From NCBI RefSeq assembly GCF_009865215.1, contig NZ_WWJX01001556.1, forward strand, positions 1 to 64,000: a DNA stretch of 64,000 bases. Reading direction: 5' to 3'. The notes below the pieces were generated by a model that did no database searches, was not told the DNA's origin, and worked only from the letters and a program-made list of their open reading frames with translations. The DNA is from Streptomyces sp. SID3343 (GTDB lineage Bacteria; Actinomycetota; Actinomycetes; Streptomycetales; Streptomycetaceae). The position numbers and the translations under genes were made by a program. Within the stretch, counting starts at the first letter, position 1. Each line of letters begins with the position of its first letter. Shown one piece after another: positions 8,202 through 16,277 of the stretch.

Positions 8202-9320
8202 TCACGCGGCGAGGTCGAGATCCTCGCGCACCGTGGGCACGTGCGGGGCGAGAAGGTGTCGTGCCAGAGCGGGGGGTACGGCGTTGCCGATCTGCTCGAA
8301 CACGCGGGAGCGTCCGCCCTGCCAGGGGTAGTCGGCGGGGAACGTCTGCAGCACACCGGCCTGCGCGATGGTGAGTCGCAGGTCGGGGCTGCGCGGCGCG
8401 ATCGAGGCCACCCGATGGAGGCCGCCGTGGTCGGCGGCCTCCCACCGGGATTCGTTGGCTCGATGTCCGAAGAAGAGAGTGGGCGCGGGTTCGTCAAGGC
8501 GTCGAATGGCCGCGTGTGCCTGAGAGTTGCTGCGCAACACCCAGCTTCGCGAGGTCCCGGTCAGCGCCCACGACGGGCGTTCGACGCCGAACTCGTTGCC
8601 GCCGTTGCCGCGCCGTCGTCCGCGGGTGTTGACGGTGGCGTCGGTGTCCCAGCCCAGGGCCTGGGCCATGGACACCCAGCGATCCCTGCCCGGGCCGAAC
8701 AGGGACGGGGGCTGTGCTGCGGCGGCGTGGGTGGGCTCCGGAGGTATGGCGGACCGGGTCCGGGAGGCGATCAGGATCGCCCTCCGTCGCGTCTGCGGGA
8801 TGCCGTAGTCGGCCGCGTTGACGAGCCCGACCCACACCGAGAATCCCCACCCGCGCAGGATCTGCGCGTACTGCTTCCACAGGGCGAGCACGTCCGGGAC
8901 CTCTTCCATGACGACCCATCCGGGTCTACCGGCGTGGGTGTGCAGGGCATGGAGGTAGCGCATCGGCTCGGCGGCGAGCAGGGACCGCTCGTCCTGACAT
9001 GCCGTCAGCAGGCGCTGCCTGCTGTCGATCCCGCGTGAGAGGTCGTCGACCGCCTGGTGCACGAGACCTTGATCGAGCAAGCCCAGCCGTTTGCCCGCCG
9101 TACTCCACGCCTGGCACGGGGGGCTGGCGATCAATCCGCTCACGTGGTCGAGGAACGGGCCGACGGGGTGGGCCGCGATGTCCGCGCGCAGCGTGGCGTG
9201 ACCGGCGGCGAGTCGGGTCGCGCACGCGGCCTCGTCCCACTCGATGCCCACGTCGAACGCGCCGAGTTCGCGCAGTCCCTGCGCCCATCCTCCGGGGCCA
9301 GCGAACAGGTCGAGGATCAC
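8202..9320 (-). CDS. DNA (cytosine-5-)-methyltransferase
   Basis: 372 residues. Ordered C5-methyltransferase motifs are present: SAM-binding ILDLFAGPGGWAQGLREL, catalytic SPPCQAWS with the nucleophilic Cys, MEEVPDV in place of the ENV motif, YGIPQTRRRAILIASR, and the C-terminal QTFPADYPW ... FEQIGNAVPPALA. The target-recognition part lies around residues 190-290. GTG at 9320 overlaps the stop of the PAPS-reductase-like gene (GTGA), so the two are translationally coupled. No endonuclease is adjacent, so this is an orphan methyltransferase, perhaps protecting the element from host restriction or acting with its coupled partner. Ends DLDLAA, without the basic tail of the accessory set. Confidence 0.9.
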   Translation of the reverse strand: MILDLFAGPGGWAQGLRELGAFDVGIEWDEAACATRLAAGHATLRADIAAHPVGPFLDHVSGLIASPPCQAWSTAGKRLGLLDQGLVHQAVDDLSRGIDSRQRLLTACQDERSLLAAEPMRYLHALHTHAGRPGWVVMEEVPDVLALWKQYAQILRGWGFSVWVGLVNAADYGIPQTRRRAILIASRTRSAIPPEPTHAAAAQPPSLFGPGRDRWVSMAQALGWDTDATVNTRGRRRGNGGNEFGVERPSWALTGTSRSWVLRSNSQAHAAIRRLDEPAPTLFFGHRANESRWEAADHGGLHRVASIAPRSPDLRLTIAQAGVLQTFPADYPWQGGRSRVFEQIGNAVPPALARHLLAPHVPTVREDLDLAA

Positions 9321-10240
9321 GCGGCCTCCCCGAAATCCTCGCGGATAGGGGAGCCGGAGCGGCAGGCCCACGGCGAGCAGCCGTCCGCGTCGCCGGACTC
9401 GAGTTCGGCGTCGGCGACTGCGTCGAACACATCGCCTTGGCGCGCCCGCCATTCGTGGCTGGTCACGCGGTCGATCGGGGCGATGGACAACGGCAGCAGG
9501 CTGCGATGCAGATACGCTTCACCGAGCAGCGGCTTGCCTTCGGCGTTGGCTCTGGCATTGCCCGCGCGGATCGCGGCATCGAATTCGACGACGTCGAGCC
9601 ACTCGTCCGGCGAATCGTCCCGGAGAGCCCTCCACTGATGGTTTCCGTGGTACGGACAACCCAGGCAACTGGATTTCGGTGTATCGCCGAATCCCCTGGC
9701 TCGCAGGAGACGCTGGCAATCGGCGCGCGTGTATCCCAGGTCGAGCAGAGGGTGAACACTGCGCATGTAGTTGATACCGCTGGCCTTGGCACGGTGGATC
9801 TCGTCGACCGAAATTCCGATCCACTGCTCCACGAATACACTGCGGGGAACCGGCATCGGATGCGGAAACCCCAGAAGCTCCCTGACCTGGCGTTTGATAG
9901 GCTTCAGCTTGTATTCCGACGTGCATTGACGCCTCGTCAGCCCGGCATTTCCGTCGGGGTTGCGAATGTGCAGTGGCATCGAGGCGAACCGGTGGTGGGG
10001 ATCGAGCGCATCGGTTCTGATGTTTCCGGAGGAGACACGCAGGATGGGAATTCCCGCCGGTTTCGCGATCTCTCGTTCGATGCGATCCAGATGGGAATAC
10101 ACGGTTTTCGGCTCCCAGCCGGTATCACTGAAGATCGCATAGTCGAGGCGGGGCAGATGGCCTTCGGCCGCCAACAGGAGGCACGTGGTGCTCTGGACTC
10201 CGGCGCCGAGGCTGAGAATGCGCAGGGCGGGGGTGCTCAT
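9317..10240 (-). CDS. PAPS reductase-like (adenine nucleotide alpha hydrolase) protein
   Basis: 307 residues. The N-terminus ILSLGAGVQSTTCLLLAAEG is the PP-loop variant of PAPS-reductase-like ATP pyrophosphatases found in phages and mobile elements; FSDTGWEPKTVYSHLDRI follows as in that family. Cysteines in RRQCTSEYKLKPIKRQ and KSSCLGCPYHGN could hold a metal or carry sulfur. The family includes true PAPS reductases and DNA-modification enzymes such as DndC; which reaction this one performs cannot be read from sequence. It is sandwiched by 4-base overlaps between the coupling protein and the C5 methyltransferase, which points to a role in DNA modification or transfer rather than sulfate assimilation. 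Confidence 0.8.
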   Translation of the reverse strand: MSTPALRILSLGAGVQSTTCLLLAAEGHLPRLDYAIFSDTGWEPKTVYSHLDRIEREIAKPAGIPILRVSSGNIRTDALDPHHRFASMPLHIRNPDGNAGLTRRQCTSEYKLKPIKRQVRELLGFPHPMPVPRSVFVEQWIGISVDEIHRAKASGINYMRSVHPLLDLGYTRADCQRLLRARGFGDTPKSSCLGCPYHGNHQWRALRDDSPDEWLDVVEFDAAIRAGNARANAEGKPLLGEAYLHRSLLPLSIAPIDRVTSHEWRARQGDVFDAVADAELESGDADGCSPWACRSGSPIREDFGEAA

Positions 10241-12024
10241 GCGGTCTGCCCGAAGTCGTCGCGGACGGTGGAGAGCTTGGCCAGGGCGCGTTCGGTGATC
10301 GCGGCCGTCGCGCGGGCGGAGGCGGCGCCGAGTTCCTTCGCGGCGGGTTCCTTGTACCAGGGCTTGAGGTCCAGCAGGGCGGGGCGGATGCCGGTCGCGA
10401 ACATCAGGGCCTGGCCCTTGGGGAGCGCCCTGACCGCGTCGGCGGCCAGAATGCGCTCCTGGCGCATCGACGTCGATGTGGATTTCCCCGACTCGGAGGA
10501 CGAATACGACACGGTCTTGACGTCGTGGTCGCCGATCAACCTGGAGAGTTTGTCGGCGAAGTCGGCGTCGTCGATTCCGCTACCGATGACCTTGATGGTG
10601 GCGGCGCTCCACAGCGCGTCCATCCCGGCCTCGCCCCACACGCGAACGCCCTGGCGGTAGGACTGGAGAATGCAGATGGGGATGACCCCGCGACTGCCCA
10701 GGTGGCTGTACAGATCGGGGAGGTCGCTGATCTTGCAGACGTTGGCCGCCTCGTCGAGGATCGCCAGGCACGGGGCGTCCAGGCGCCCGCCGGAGCGTTC
10801 GGCCTGGATGACGGATGAGCGCATGACGGCGTCGGCCGCGGCGGCGATCAACGCGGATGCGCTGCCGCCACCGTCCTTGGACAGCAGGAACAAGGTGTCG
10901 CGGCTGTTCGCGAAGTCGGCGGGCTTGAACTCCGGCAGGTCCTCGTGCGGGGTCACCCACGCGGCGATCTCGGGGTCCAGCAGGCACGCGGCGTACTGGC
11001 GCGCGGTCTCGTAGATGCCGTCCCGGGTCTCGACGGCGCCGGAGACGGTGCCCTGCAGTTGGGCGGCGACGGCGTCGAGTCCGGCGTCCTGAAGGGTGTC
11101 GACCGGAGTGCGGTCGGCGGGGCTGGCCAGCCATGCCAGGACGTCGGTGATGGGCCGCCCGTCGCGGGCGGCGGCCAGGAACAGAGCGCACAGGGTGTTC
11201 TGCGCGGCGGTGGACCAGAAGTCGCCTTGTGAGGACTCGTCGACGCTGGCGCTGACGAAGTGGCCGGCGAGCCGCCGAGCGCCGGCCAGGTCGCGGGCGT
11301 CCGCGAGGATGTCCCACCACATCTCGCGTTCGGCGTGCGCGATCTGCTGGGGGTCCATCGTCCACACGGTGCCGACGTTCGCGCGGGCGTCCAGGGTGGC
11401 GGTGTACGCGTCGCCGGCGGCCTTGTTGGAGGTCAGCAGTACGGGGCCGGGAGCGCGGAGCATCGCGGGGATGGCCAACCCGGAGGTCTTGCCGCTGCGC
11501 GGAGCCATGATCGCAAGGATCACGTCCTCCCAACTGGAGCGGACTTCGCGGCGCGACGGCGCGAGCGTTCCGAGGAGGACACCGCGGTCGTCGTCCGGAA
11601 TGTCCTTGGGTACGACGTCTTTCAGGCTCGGCCGCAGGGACTGGGCCTTGACGGTGATCTCGGGGTCCATGAGCGAGGAGAGTTCACGGCGGGTGGCGAG
11701 GCCGTCGGTGGGCTTCCTAAAGCGGGAGTGGATCTTCAGGCCCAGGACGCCGGCGACGGCGAGCACCACGGCGGGGAGCACGTAACAGGTGGTGATCAGC
11801 ACGGCGTGCGGCAGATGCGGCCAGACGGCGGCTGGTCCCGTGATCGCCGTCACGGGCTCGTACGGGGCCCAAGGGCCCTCGACGATAACCGAGTTGGCGA
11901 GGTTCCCGAACAGCCAGCCAGAGCTCCCGGCGGTGAACGCCAGAGCGGTGGCACCGCCCATGAGATACAGGAGGGCGTCGATGCCGGGGGTGGAGGACGG
12001 GGCGGAGGCGCGTGGGGACGACAA
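10237..12024 (-). CDS. VirD4/TraG-type coupling protein
   Basis: 595 residues. Two N-terminal membrane segments (about residues 20-48 and 74-96) precede a FtsK/VirD4-like ATPase. Walker A is MAPRSGKTSG at about 173-182 and Walker B is LAILDEAANV. Family features such as SRDTLFLLSKDG and LYSHLGSRGVIPICILQSYR are present. Coupling proteins are inner-membrane hexamers that feed the relaxase-DNA complex and protein substrates to the type IV secretion channel. Start TTG at 12024 follows GGAG by 10 bases. The gene overlaps the PAPS-reductase-like gene by four bases. It lies 16 kb from the other transfer ATPases, with the paralogue array between them. Ends DDFGQTA, no basic tail. Confidence 0.93.
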   Translation of the reverse strand: MSSPRASAPSSTPGIDALLYLMGGATALAFTAGSSGWLFGNLANSVIVEGPWAPYEPVTAITGPAAVWPHLPHAVLITTCYVLPAVVLAVAGVLGLKIHSRFRKPTDGLATRRELSSLMDPEITVKAQSLRPSLKDVVPKDIPDDDRGVLLGTLAPSRREVRSSWEDVILAIMAPRSGKTSGLAIPAMLRAPGPVLLTSNKAAGDAYTATLDARANVGTVWTMDPQQIAHAEREMWWDILADARDLAGARRLAGHFVSASVDESSQGDFWSTAAQNTLCALFLAAARDGRPITDVLAWLASPADRTPVDTLQDAGLDAVAAQLQGTVSGAVETRDGIYETARQYAACLLDPEIAAWVTPHEDLPEFKPADFANSRDTLFLLSKDGGGSASALIAAAADAVMRSSVIQAERSGGRLDAPCLAILDEAANVCKISDLPDLYSHLGSRGVIPICILQSYRQGVRVWGEAGMDALWSAATIKVIGSGIDDADFADKLSRLIGDHDVKTVSYSSSESGKSTSTSMRQERILAADAVRALPKGQALMFATGIRPALLDLKPWYKEPAAKELGAASARATAAITERALAKLSTVRDDFGQTA

Positions 12025-12139
12025 GGGAAGGGCTCCTTGCGGGCAGGGGGACTCGCCGAGGGGTGGAGGGTGATCGGGGTGGCCGGTGCCTCGACGGCGA
12101 AGGGGTTTCGCGGGAGGCGGCGTCGGCCGGGCTGTGGGG

Positions 12140-13351
12140 TCAGCGGCTGCGGCGCGAGTCGCCGACGGTCGGCGGCGTTGTGGGTGAGGCGGGAGTTGCC
12201 GTCACGACAGCGGTGTGGGCCCTGGTCGCCGTGGTTGCCGTGGCGGCTCGGGTTCTGCCGATGTCTTCGGCGTGTGATCCGCCCGCGCGCATGCTCTGGG
12301 CGACGGTGCCCAGTTGCTGCACGTCGCGGAACAGGTTCTCGGCACTGGCGTGGATGCGGTTCGCCAGAGCGGGGTCGCCGAGCTGGTATCGACACCAGGA
12401 GGCCAGTCGGTCGGTGGTGACCCACAGTTCGGCAAATGCGCCGCGTTGGGGGTCGTAGAGCCGGTCGGCGATCGCGGCCCCGTCTTCGGCGGTGGCGCAG
12501 GAGTCGAGGAGGTCGCCGAGGTTCGCGATCGCCTCGCCCGGGCGAGGGATCGGCCCGGGGGTTTCGGCGTGGACGGCCAAGGCCGGGTCGACGGTGACGG
12601 TGTATCCGACGGCCGTGAGCATGGCGCTCGCGCGGTCGGCGAGGCGGGTGCGTTCGGCCTGATCGGCTCCGTAGGGGGTGCGCCAGAACCCGTCGGGGTT
12701 GTTCCGGAACCCGTCGGGGGTGTCTGCGTACCTGTGTTGCCAGCCGGCACGGGTCAGGAGTTGCCCGGCGAGTGCGTCGCCGCCGTATGCGTGTGCCGCC
12801 CCGTTGTCCCGGTCGCGCATCACCACAGTCGACGCCCGCGGGTGGCGGGCGAATTCGTCCTGCCCGGGCGGGAGGAAGCGGTCCTGCTCGGTGATGTCCT
12901 CGGCGAGGACGCGGCAGGCGTCGTTCAGGCCGGCTCGGTCCATGGTGAAGGGGCGTCCGTCGTCGCCGACGGTGGCGGCCAGCAGGTGCACGGTGCGGCG
13001 GGCATAGTCGTGCACGGCCGCCCAGCGCACGATGGTGTCGCCGTCGGCGCCGACGAAACCGGCGGCTGTCGCGAGGTGGCGTGCGACCTCCCGCCATTCC
13101 GTGTGCACGAGTTCGGGCGGACCGTATGGTTGCGCCACCGTCACGTGCCACGCGGTCCGGCCGCCGGCGGGGCTCGTTTTCTGGTGTTGCCGTCGAAGGG
13201 CGGGCTCGTGGAGGAGGTGGACCAGGTCGACCAGGCGCGCCCCGTCCGAGCCGGTGTGGTCGTGGAGGACGTCGACGTAGTCGAGGTCGGCGGCGGCGAG
13301 GTCGAGCATGTCGTGGGCGCTTTCGCGGTGTCGAACGTGGTTGATGAACAT
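12140..13351 (-). CDS. Relaxase-derived AGF-module protein 1
   Basis: 403 residues in two parts. Residues ~1-150 align with the N-terminal nuclease domain of the relaxase at 50157-51905: AWHVTVAQ (relaxase VWHCSVRA), HTEWREVARHLATAAGF (relaxase DQEWGDIARRIVAATGI), and YARRTVHLLAATVGDDGRPF against DDHIHIIANLVREDGRRP. Only the second histidine (H122) of the HxH motif remains; the first is Thr. The C-terminal half has the repeated module: LLTRAGWQHRY ... WRTPYGADQAERTRLAD ... LTAVGYTVTVDPALA. The tail ends GDSRRSR. ATG follows GGAG by 6 bases. A catalytically dead relaxase relative that may still bind the element's DNA or transfer partners (inference). Confidence 0.7.
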   Translation of the reverse strand: MFINHVRHRESAHDMLDLAAADLDYVDVLHDHTGSDGARLVDLVHLLHEPALRRQHQKTSPAGGRTAWHVTVAQPYGPPELVHTEWREVARHLATAAGFVGADGDTIVRWAAVHDYARRTVHLLAATVGDDGRPFTMDRAGLNDACRVLAEDITEQDRFLPPGQDEFARHPRASTVVMRDRDNGAAHAYGGDALAGQLLTRAGWQHRYADTPDGFRNNPDGFWRTPYGADQAERTRLADRASAMLTAVGYTVTVDPALAVHAETPGPIPRPGEAIANLGDLLDSCATAEDGAAIADRLYDPQRGAFAELWVTTDRLASWCRYQLGDPALANRIHASAENLFRDVQQLGTVAQSMRAGGSHAEDIGRTRAATATTATRAHTAVVTATPASPTTPPTVGDSRRSR

Positions 13352-13375
13352 GGCGGCTCCGCGTCAGGTCGTGGG

Positions 13376-14311
13376 TTATCGGCTGCGGCGCATGGCGCCC
13401 GACGAAGGTGTTCCGGTCCGCAGGGACGTGGCCGCGGCCGGTCGCGGGCGATGGAACGGGGAGGGCGCAGGTGCGGCCGGCTGCGAAGCGGTGGCCGGAC
13501 GGTGCCGTCCGGCCGCCTTGGCGGCGCGCGAGAGCCCCGCGTCTAGGCGCACGTCGTAGCCGAGGGCGTTGAGTTCCTTCGCAGACGTGAGGGCGCATGT
13601 GGTCAGGCCGTCCGTGTCGGTGCCGTAGCGGGTGCGCATCCATCCGTCGTCGAACGCGGTGCGCTGGAGTTCGAATCCGTTGCCGAGCAGGATCGCGCGG
13701 GCGAGAACGTCACCGCCTTCGGCCGTGACCACACGGCTCGTGTGGGAGCGCAGGACCACCGTGGCCGCCCCCTCGATGGTGTCTGCGGACGAGACCAGCG
13801 GGCTGCGGTCGAACGCGTCCTGGGCATTGAGTTCGCCGGTGATGGCCCGAACTTCGTCGAACACGCGCTGGTTGGTGGCGGGGAGAGGGGGCCTGCTGCC
13901 GTTGCGGCGGGCCGTGGTGGCGAGCAAATGCAGGTCCTCCGAGCTGCGGTTGCGCACGGCGATCCACGGACAGCCGGGGCTTGTGGCGGGCTCGTCGAAA
14001 CCGGCGGCGGTCAGGACGCGCCGCGCCACGAAGGTCCACTCGGCGTCGGCGAGTCGGCGACTCCCGGGATTCTGTTCGAGGACGCAGTGCCATACGGGGG
14101 CATCGACGCGGGCACCGATGAGGGACGAGCGCGCCGACAGTTGCACGTCGAGGTCTTTCGCGAAGGTGAGCGGATCGTCCGTGTCGGTCCGAGGACGGCC
14201 GGTGTTCGCGTGGACCAGGGTCGGTCGCGGCGAGAGCGGCCGGAAGGCGGGCCCGTAGAGATGGTCGACCGCGTCCTGCGCGTCGGTGTGGAACCGGGTG
14301 GTGGCGTACAC
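13376..14311 (-). CDS. Relaxase-derived AGF-module protein 2
   Basis: 311 residues and the copy closest to the relaxase. VDHLYGPAFRPL matches LAYLYGPGKAEE around the relaxase tyrosine (first Tyr replaced by His). VWHCVLEQ matches VWHCSVRA, DAEWTFVARRVLTAAGF matches DQEWGDIARRIVAATGI, and GCPWIAVRNRSSEDLHLLA matches GCRWVAVRHADDHIHIIA. The first metal histidine is thus Asp while H128 is kept. The C-terminal module is LARAILLGNGFELQRTAF ... LNALGYDVRLDAGLS. The tail ends AMRRSR. Start GTG at 14311 has only a weak ribosome site. Function unknown; not expected to cut DNA. Confidence 0.7.
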   Translation of the reverse strand: MYATTRFHTDAQDAVDHLYGPAFRPLSPRPTLVHANTGRPRTDTDDPLTFAKDLDVQLSARSSLIGARVDAPVWHCVLEQNPGSRRLADAEWTFVARRVLTAAGFDEPATSPGCPWIAVRNRSSEDLHLLATTARRNGSRPPLPATNQRVFDEVRAITGELNAQDAFDRSPLVSSADTIEGAATVVLRSHTSRVVTAEGGDVLARAILLGNGFELQRTAFDDGWMRTRYGTDTDGLTTCALTSAKELNALGYDVRLDAGLSRAAKAAGRHRPATASQPAAPAPSPFHRPRPAAATSLRTGTPSSGAMRRSR

Positions 14312-14353
14312 GTCGAAGTCCGTTCGGCAAGGAAAGGGCCGGGTTCGTGGCGG

Positions 14354-15298
14354 TCAGCGTTGGGGGCGCGTCGCCGCGGGGGGCGCGGTAGAGCACACCA
14401 TCGGTGCAGCGACGAACCCGCTGCCGTCGGTGCCTGACTCGGGCGGGCGGGGCCCGACGGTCGTTGCCGCGTAACCACCGAAGCGCTTCGCGGCTGGGGT
14501 GTGGTCCTGGGCGAGGGAGGCCCGGTAGTCGAGGGGGACGCGGGTGTACGCCCCGGTGACGGTGTAGCCAGCGGCACGCAGGAAGGTGTCGGCGACGACG
14601 GCGATCTGCGTGTGTTCGTCACTGTCGGCGGCGTGGGGGACGCGCCAGGCGCTCCGACCGGTCGGGGAGGTCGTGTGCTCGAACCCGGCGTGCGCGAGCA
14701 GGAGGCCAGCGAGTCGGTCTGCGCCCTCGGCGGTCACCTCGAAGGGGACCCGGTCGTGGAGGTCGACGGTCATCGGCTGGGTCCGTATGGAGTGAGGGGC
14801 AGGTCGGACGCGGCCGAGTCGGCGGAGCATGTAGAGCTCACCGTCGAGGGCGTCGAACTCGTCGAGGTAGTCGTGCACGGACGGGACGAGGAGGGTGGCG
14901 TCCAAGCGCGCGGCTGCGGCCACCAGGTGCACGGCGTGGGTGGCGTGGTCGCGGAGCAGGATCCACGGGGTTGCCAGCCGCCCGAAGCCGGACTCCAGAC
15001 CGGCGGAGTCCGCGACGCGGTGCGCGATGTCGGTCCACGCCCTGTCGCCGAGTACGTTGCCGACGGTGGTGTCGCCGAGGAGGAAGTGCCACGCGGGTTG
15101 CACGGGCGTGCCGGTGTGGCGTGCGTATCGTGCCGCCGGTCCGGCGATGGCGTCGGCGAGTTCGGAGTGGTCGGTGCCCAGTCCCGCGATGGGGGACGAG
15201 GTGGCCTGGTTGTGGATGACGCGTAGGCCCGAGACCGTTTGCGTGGTGTCGTGGTCGAAGAGGTCGTGAACGAAGGTGCGAACGATCTCGCCGTACAC
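14354..15298 (-). CDS. Relaxase-derived AGF-module protein 3
   Basis: 314 residues. The N-terminal half keeps the relaxase-like landmarks in weakened form: AWHFLLGD, DRAWTDIAHRVADSAGL, and TPWILLRDHATHAVHLVA where the relaxase has HIHIIA (first His replaced by Ala, H124 retained). The C-terminal module is LAGLLLAHAGFEHTTS ... FLRAAGYTVTGAYTRV. The tail ends TRPQR. Start GTG at 15298 follows GAAAGG. Same strand and spacing as its neighbours, so probably co-transcribed. Confidence 0.65.
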   Translation of the reverse strand: MYGEIVRTFVHDLFDHDTTQTVSGLRVIHNQATSSPIAGLGTDHSELADAIAGPAARYARHTGTPVQPAWHFLLGDTTVGNVLGDRAWTDIAHRVADSAGLESGFGRLATPWILLRDHATHAVHLVAAAARLDATLLVPSVHDYLDEFDALDGELYMLRRLGRVRPAPHSIRTQPMTVDLHDRVPFEVTAEGADRLAGLLLAHAGFEHTTSPTGRSAWRVPHAADSDEHTQIAVVADTFLRAAGYTVTGAYTRVPLDYRASLAQDHTPAAKRFGGYAATTVGPRPPESGTDGSGFVAAPMVCSTAPPAATRPQR

Positions 15299-15352
15299 GG
15301 CGGGTGGCCTTTCGTGGCAGGTCGTCGGATGGCGCGTTCGGTCGTGGCGTGG

Positions 15353-16234
15353 TCAGCGCCGACGCCGGGGGGTCGCGACGGCGGGTGCGAGCGCGACGCC
15401 GGGTGCGTCGGGGGTGATGGTGTGTCGTCGGGAGCCTTGGGTGGGGTGGGTAATGCGGCTGTGTGCTTGGGCGGATCGGGTGACGCCCAGGGCCGGGTCG
15501 ACGCGCACGATGTAGCCAGCGGCGGTGAGGCGGTGGCGGGTGGCGCGGGCGAGGTCGGTGATCTCGCTCGGGCCTGCGCCGAACGGGCTGTGGTACCAGG
15601 TGTCCTCGTACCGGGGGCCGGGGATCCACGCGAGGTCGCGGATGTGTGCGGCGATGTCTTTGTTGTGGGCGGCGAGGGTGACGAATCGGTCGGGGTGGGC
15701 GGCGACGAGTACGACGTCGGCTTCGCGGGGGATGTGCGGGTCGGCGTCCGCGAGCCGGGTCAGGACGTCGGCGAGTTCGCGGCACTCGGCGAGGACTCGG
15801 GAGTTGTCGACCTCGCGTGGCTCCTCGTGGAAGGCCACGAGCGAGGCGATCAGGTGCACCGTGTCGAGGTTTTCCCGAACGAGGATCCAGGGGCAGTCGC
15901 TGCTGTCCGGTCGGCCCGCGAGGCCGGCGGCCCGCAGGACGTGTGTACCGACGGCGCTCCACTCGCGGTCCGTGAGCAAATGCGAGCGGCCGTGCCGGCG
16001 AAGTGCGCAATACCAGGTCGTGTCGGTGTTCTGGAGGTCGTCGCGGTCGATGCGGTACAGGGAACCGGGTAGGTCGATTGCTCGTGCCAGGCGATCGCGT
16101 GTGTGATCGCACCAGGGGGCGGTGCCGGAGCGGTCCGCGGTGGCGGCGTCGTGGATCACTTGCATGGGGGCCGGATTGCCGCGCCGGTCGGTGAGGAGAT
16201 CGAGGACGTCGCGGGTGTCGGCGATGGTGGACAT
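15353..16234 (-). CDS. Relaxase-derived AGF-module protein 4
   Basis: About 293 residues. Relaxase-like N-domain: TWYCALRRHGRSHLLTDREW (relaxase VWHCSVRAAATDRVLTDQEW), VLRAAGLAGRPDSSDCPWIL, and LDTVHLIASLV in place of DDHIHIIANLV (first His is Thr; H127 kept). The C-terminal module is more divergent in its first half (IRDLAWIPGPRYEDTWYH) but normal in its second (LTAAGYIVRVDPALG). It ends ATPRRRR. ATG at 16234 is chosen as the first start consistent with the family N-terminus; the open upstream part is Pro-rich noise. Confidence 0.65.
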   Translation of the reverse strand: MSTIADTRDVLDLLTDRRGNPAPMQVIHDAATADRSGTAPWCDHTRDRLARAIDLPGSLYRIDRDDLQNTDTTWYCALRRHGRSHLLTDREWSAVGTHVLRAAGLAGRPDSSDCPWILVRENLDTVHLIASLVAFHEEPREVDNSRVLAECRELADVLTRLADADPHIPREADVVLVAAHPDRFVTLAAHNKDIAAHIRDLAWIPGPRYEDTWYHSPFGAGPSEITDLARATRHRLTAAGYIVRVDPALGVTRSAQAHSRITHPTQGSRRHTITPDAPGVALAPAVATPRRRR

Positions 16235-16277
16235 GGCGGGGATCAGCAGGACGAACCTCCCGTCGGTGGTACCGGTT

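Noticed and set aside
9317-10240. Complete Dnd phosphorothioation system
   Set aside because: Only the PP-loop protein is DndC-like in a broad sense; no DndA, DndB, DndD or DndE partner was recognised.
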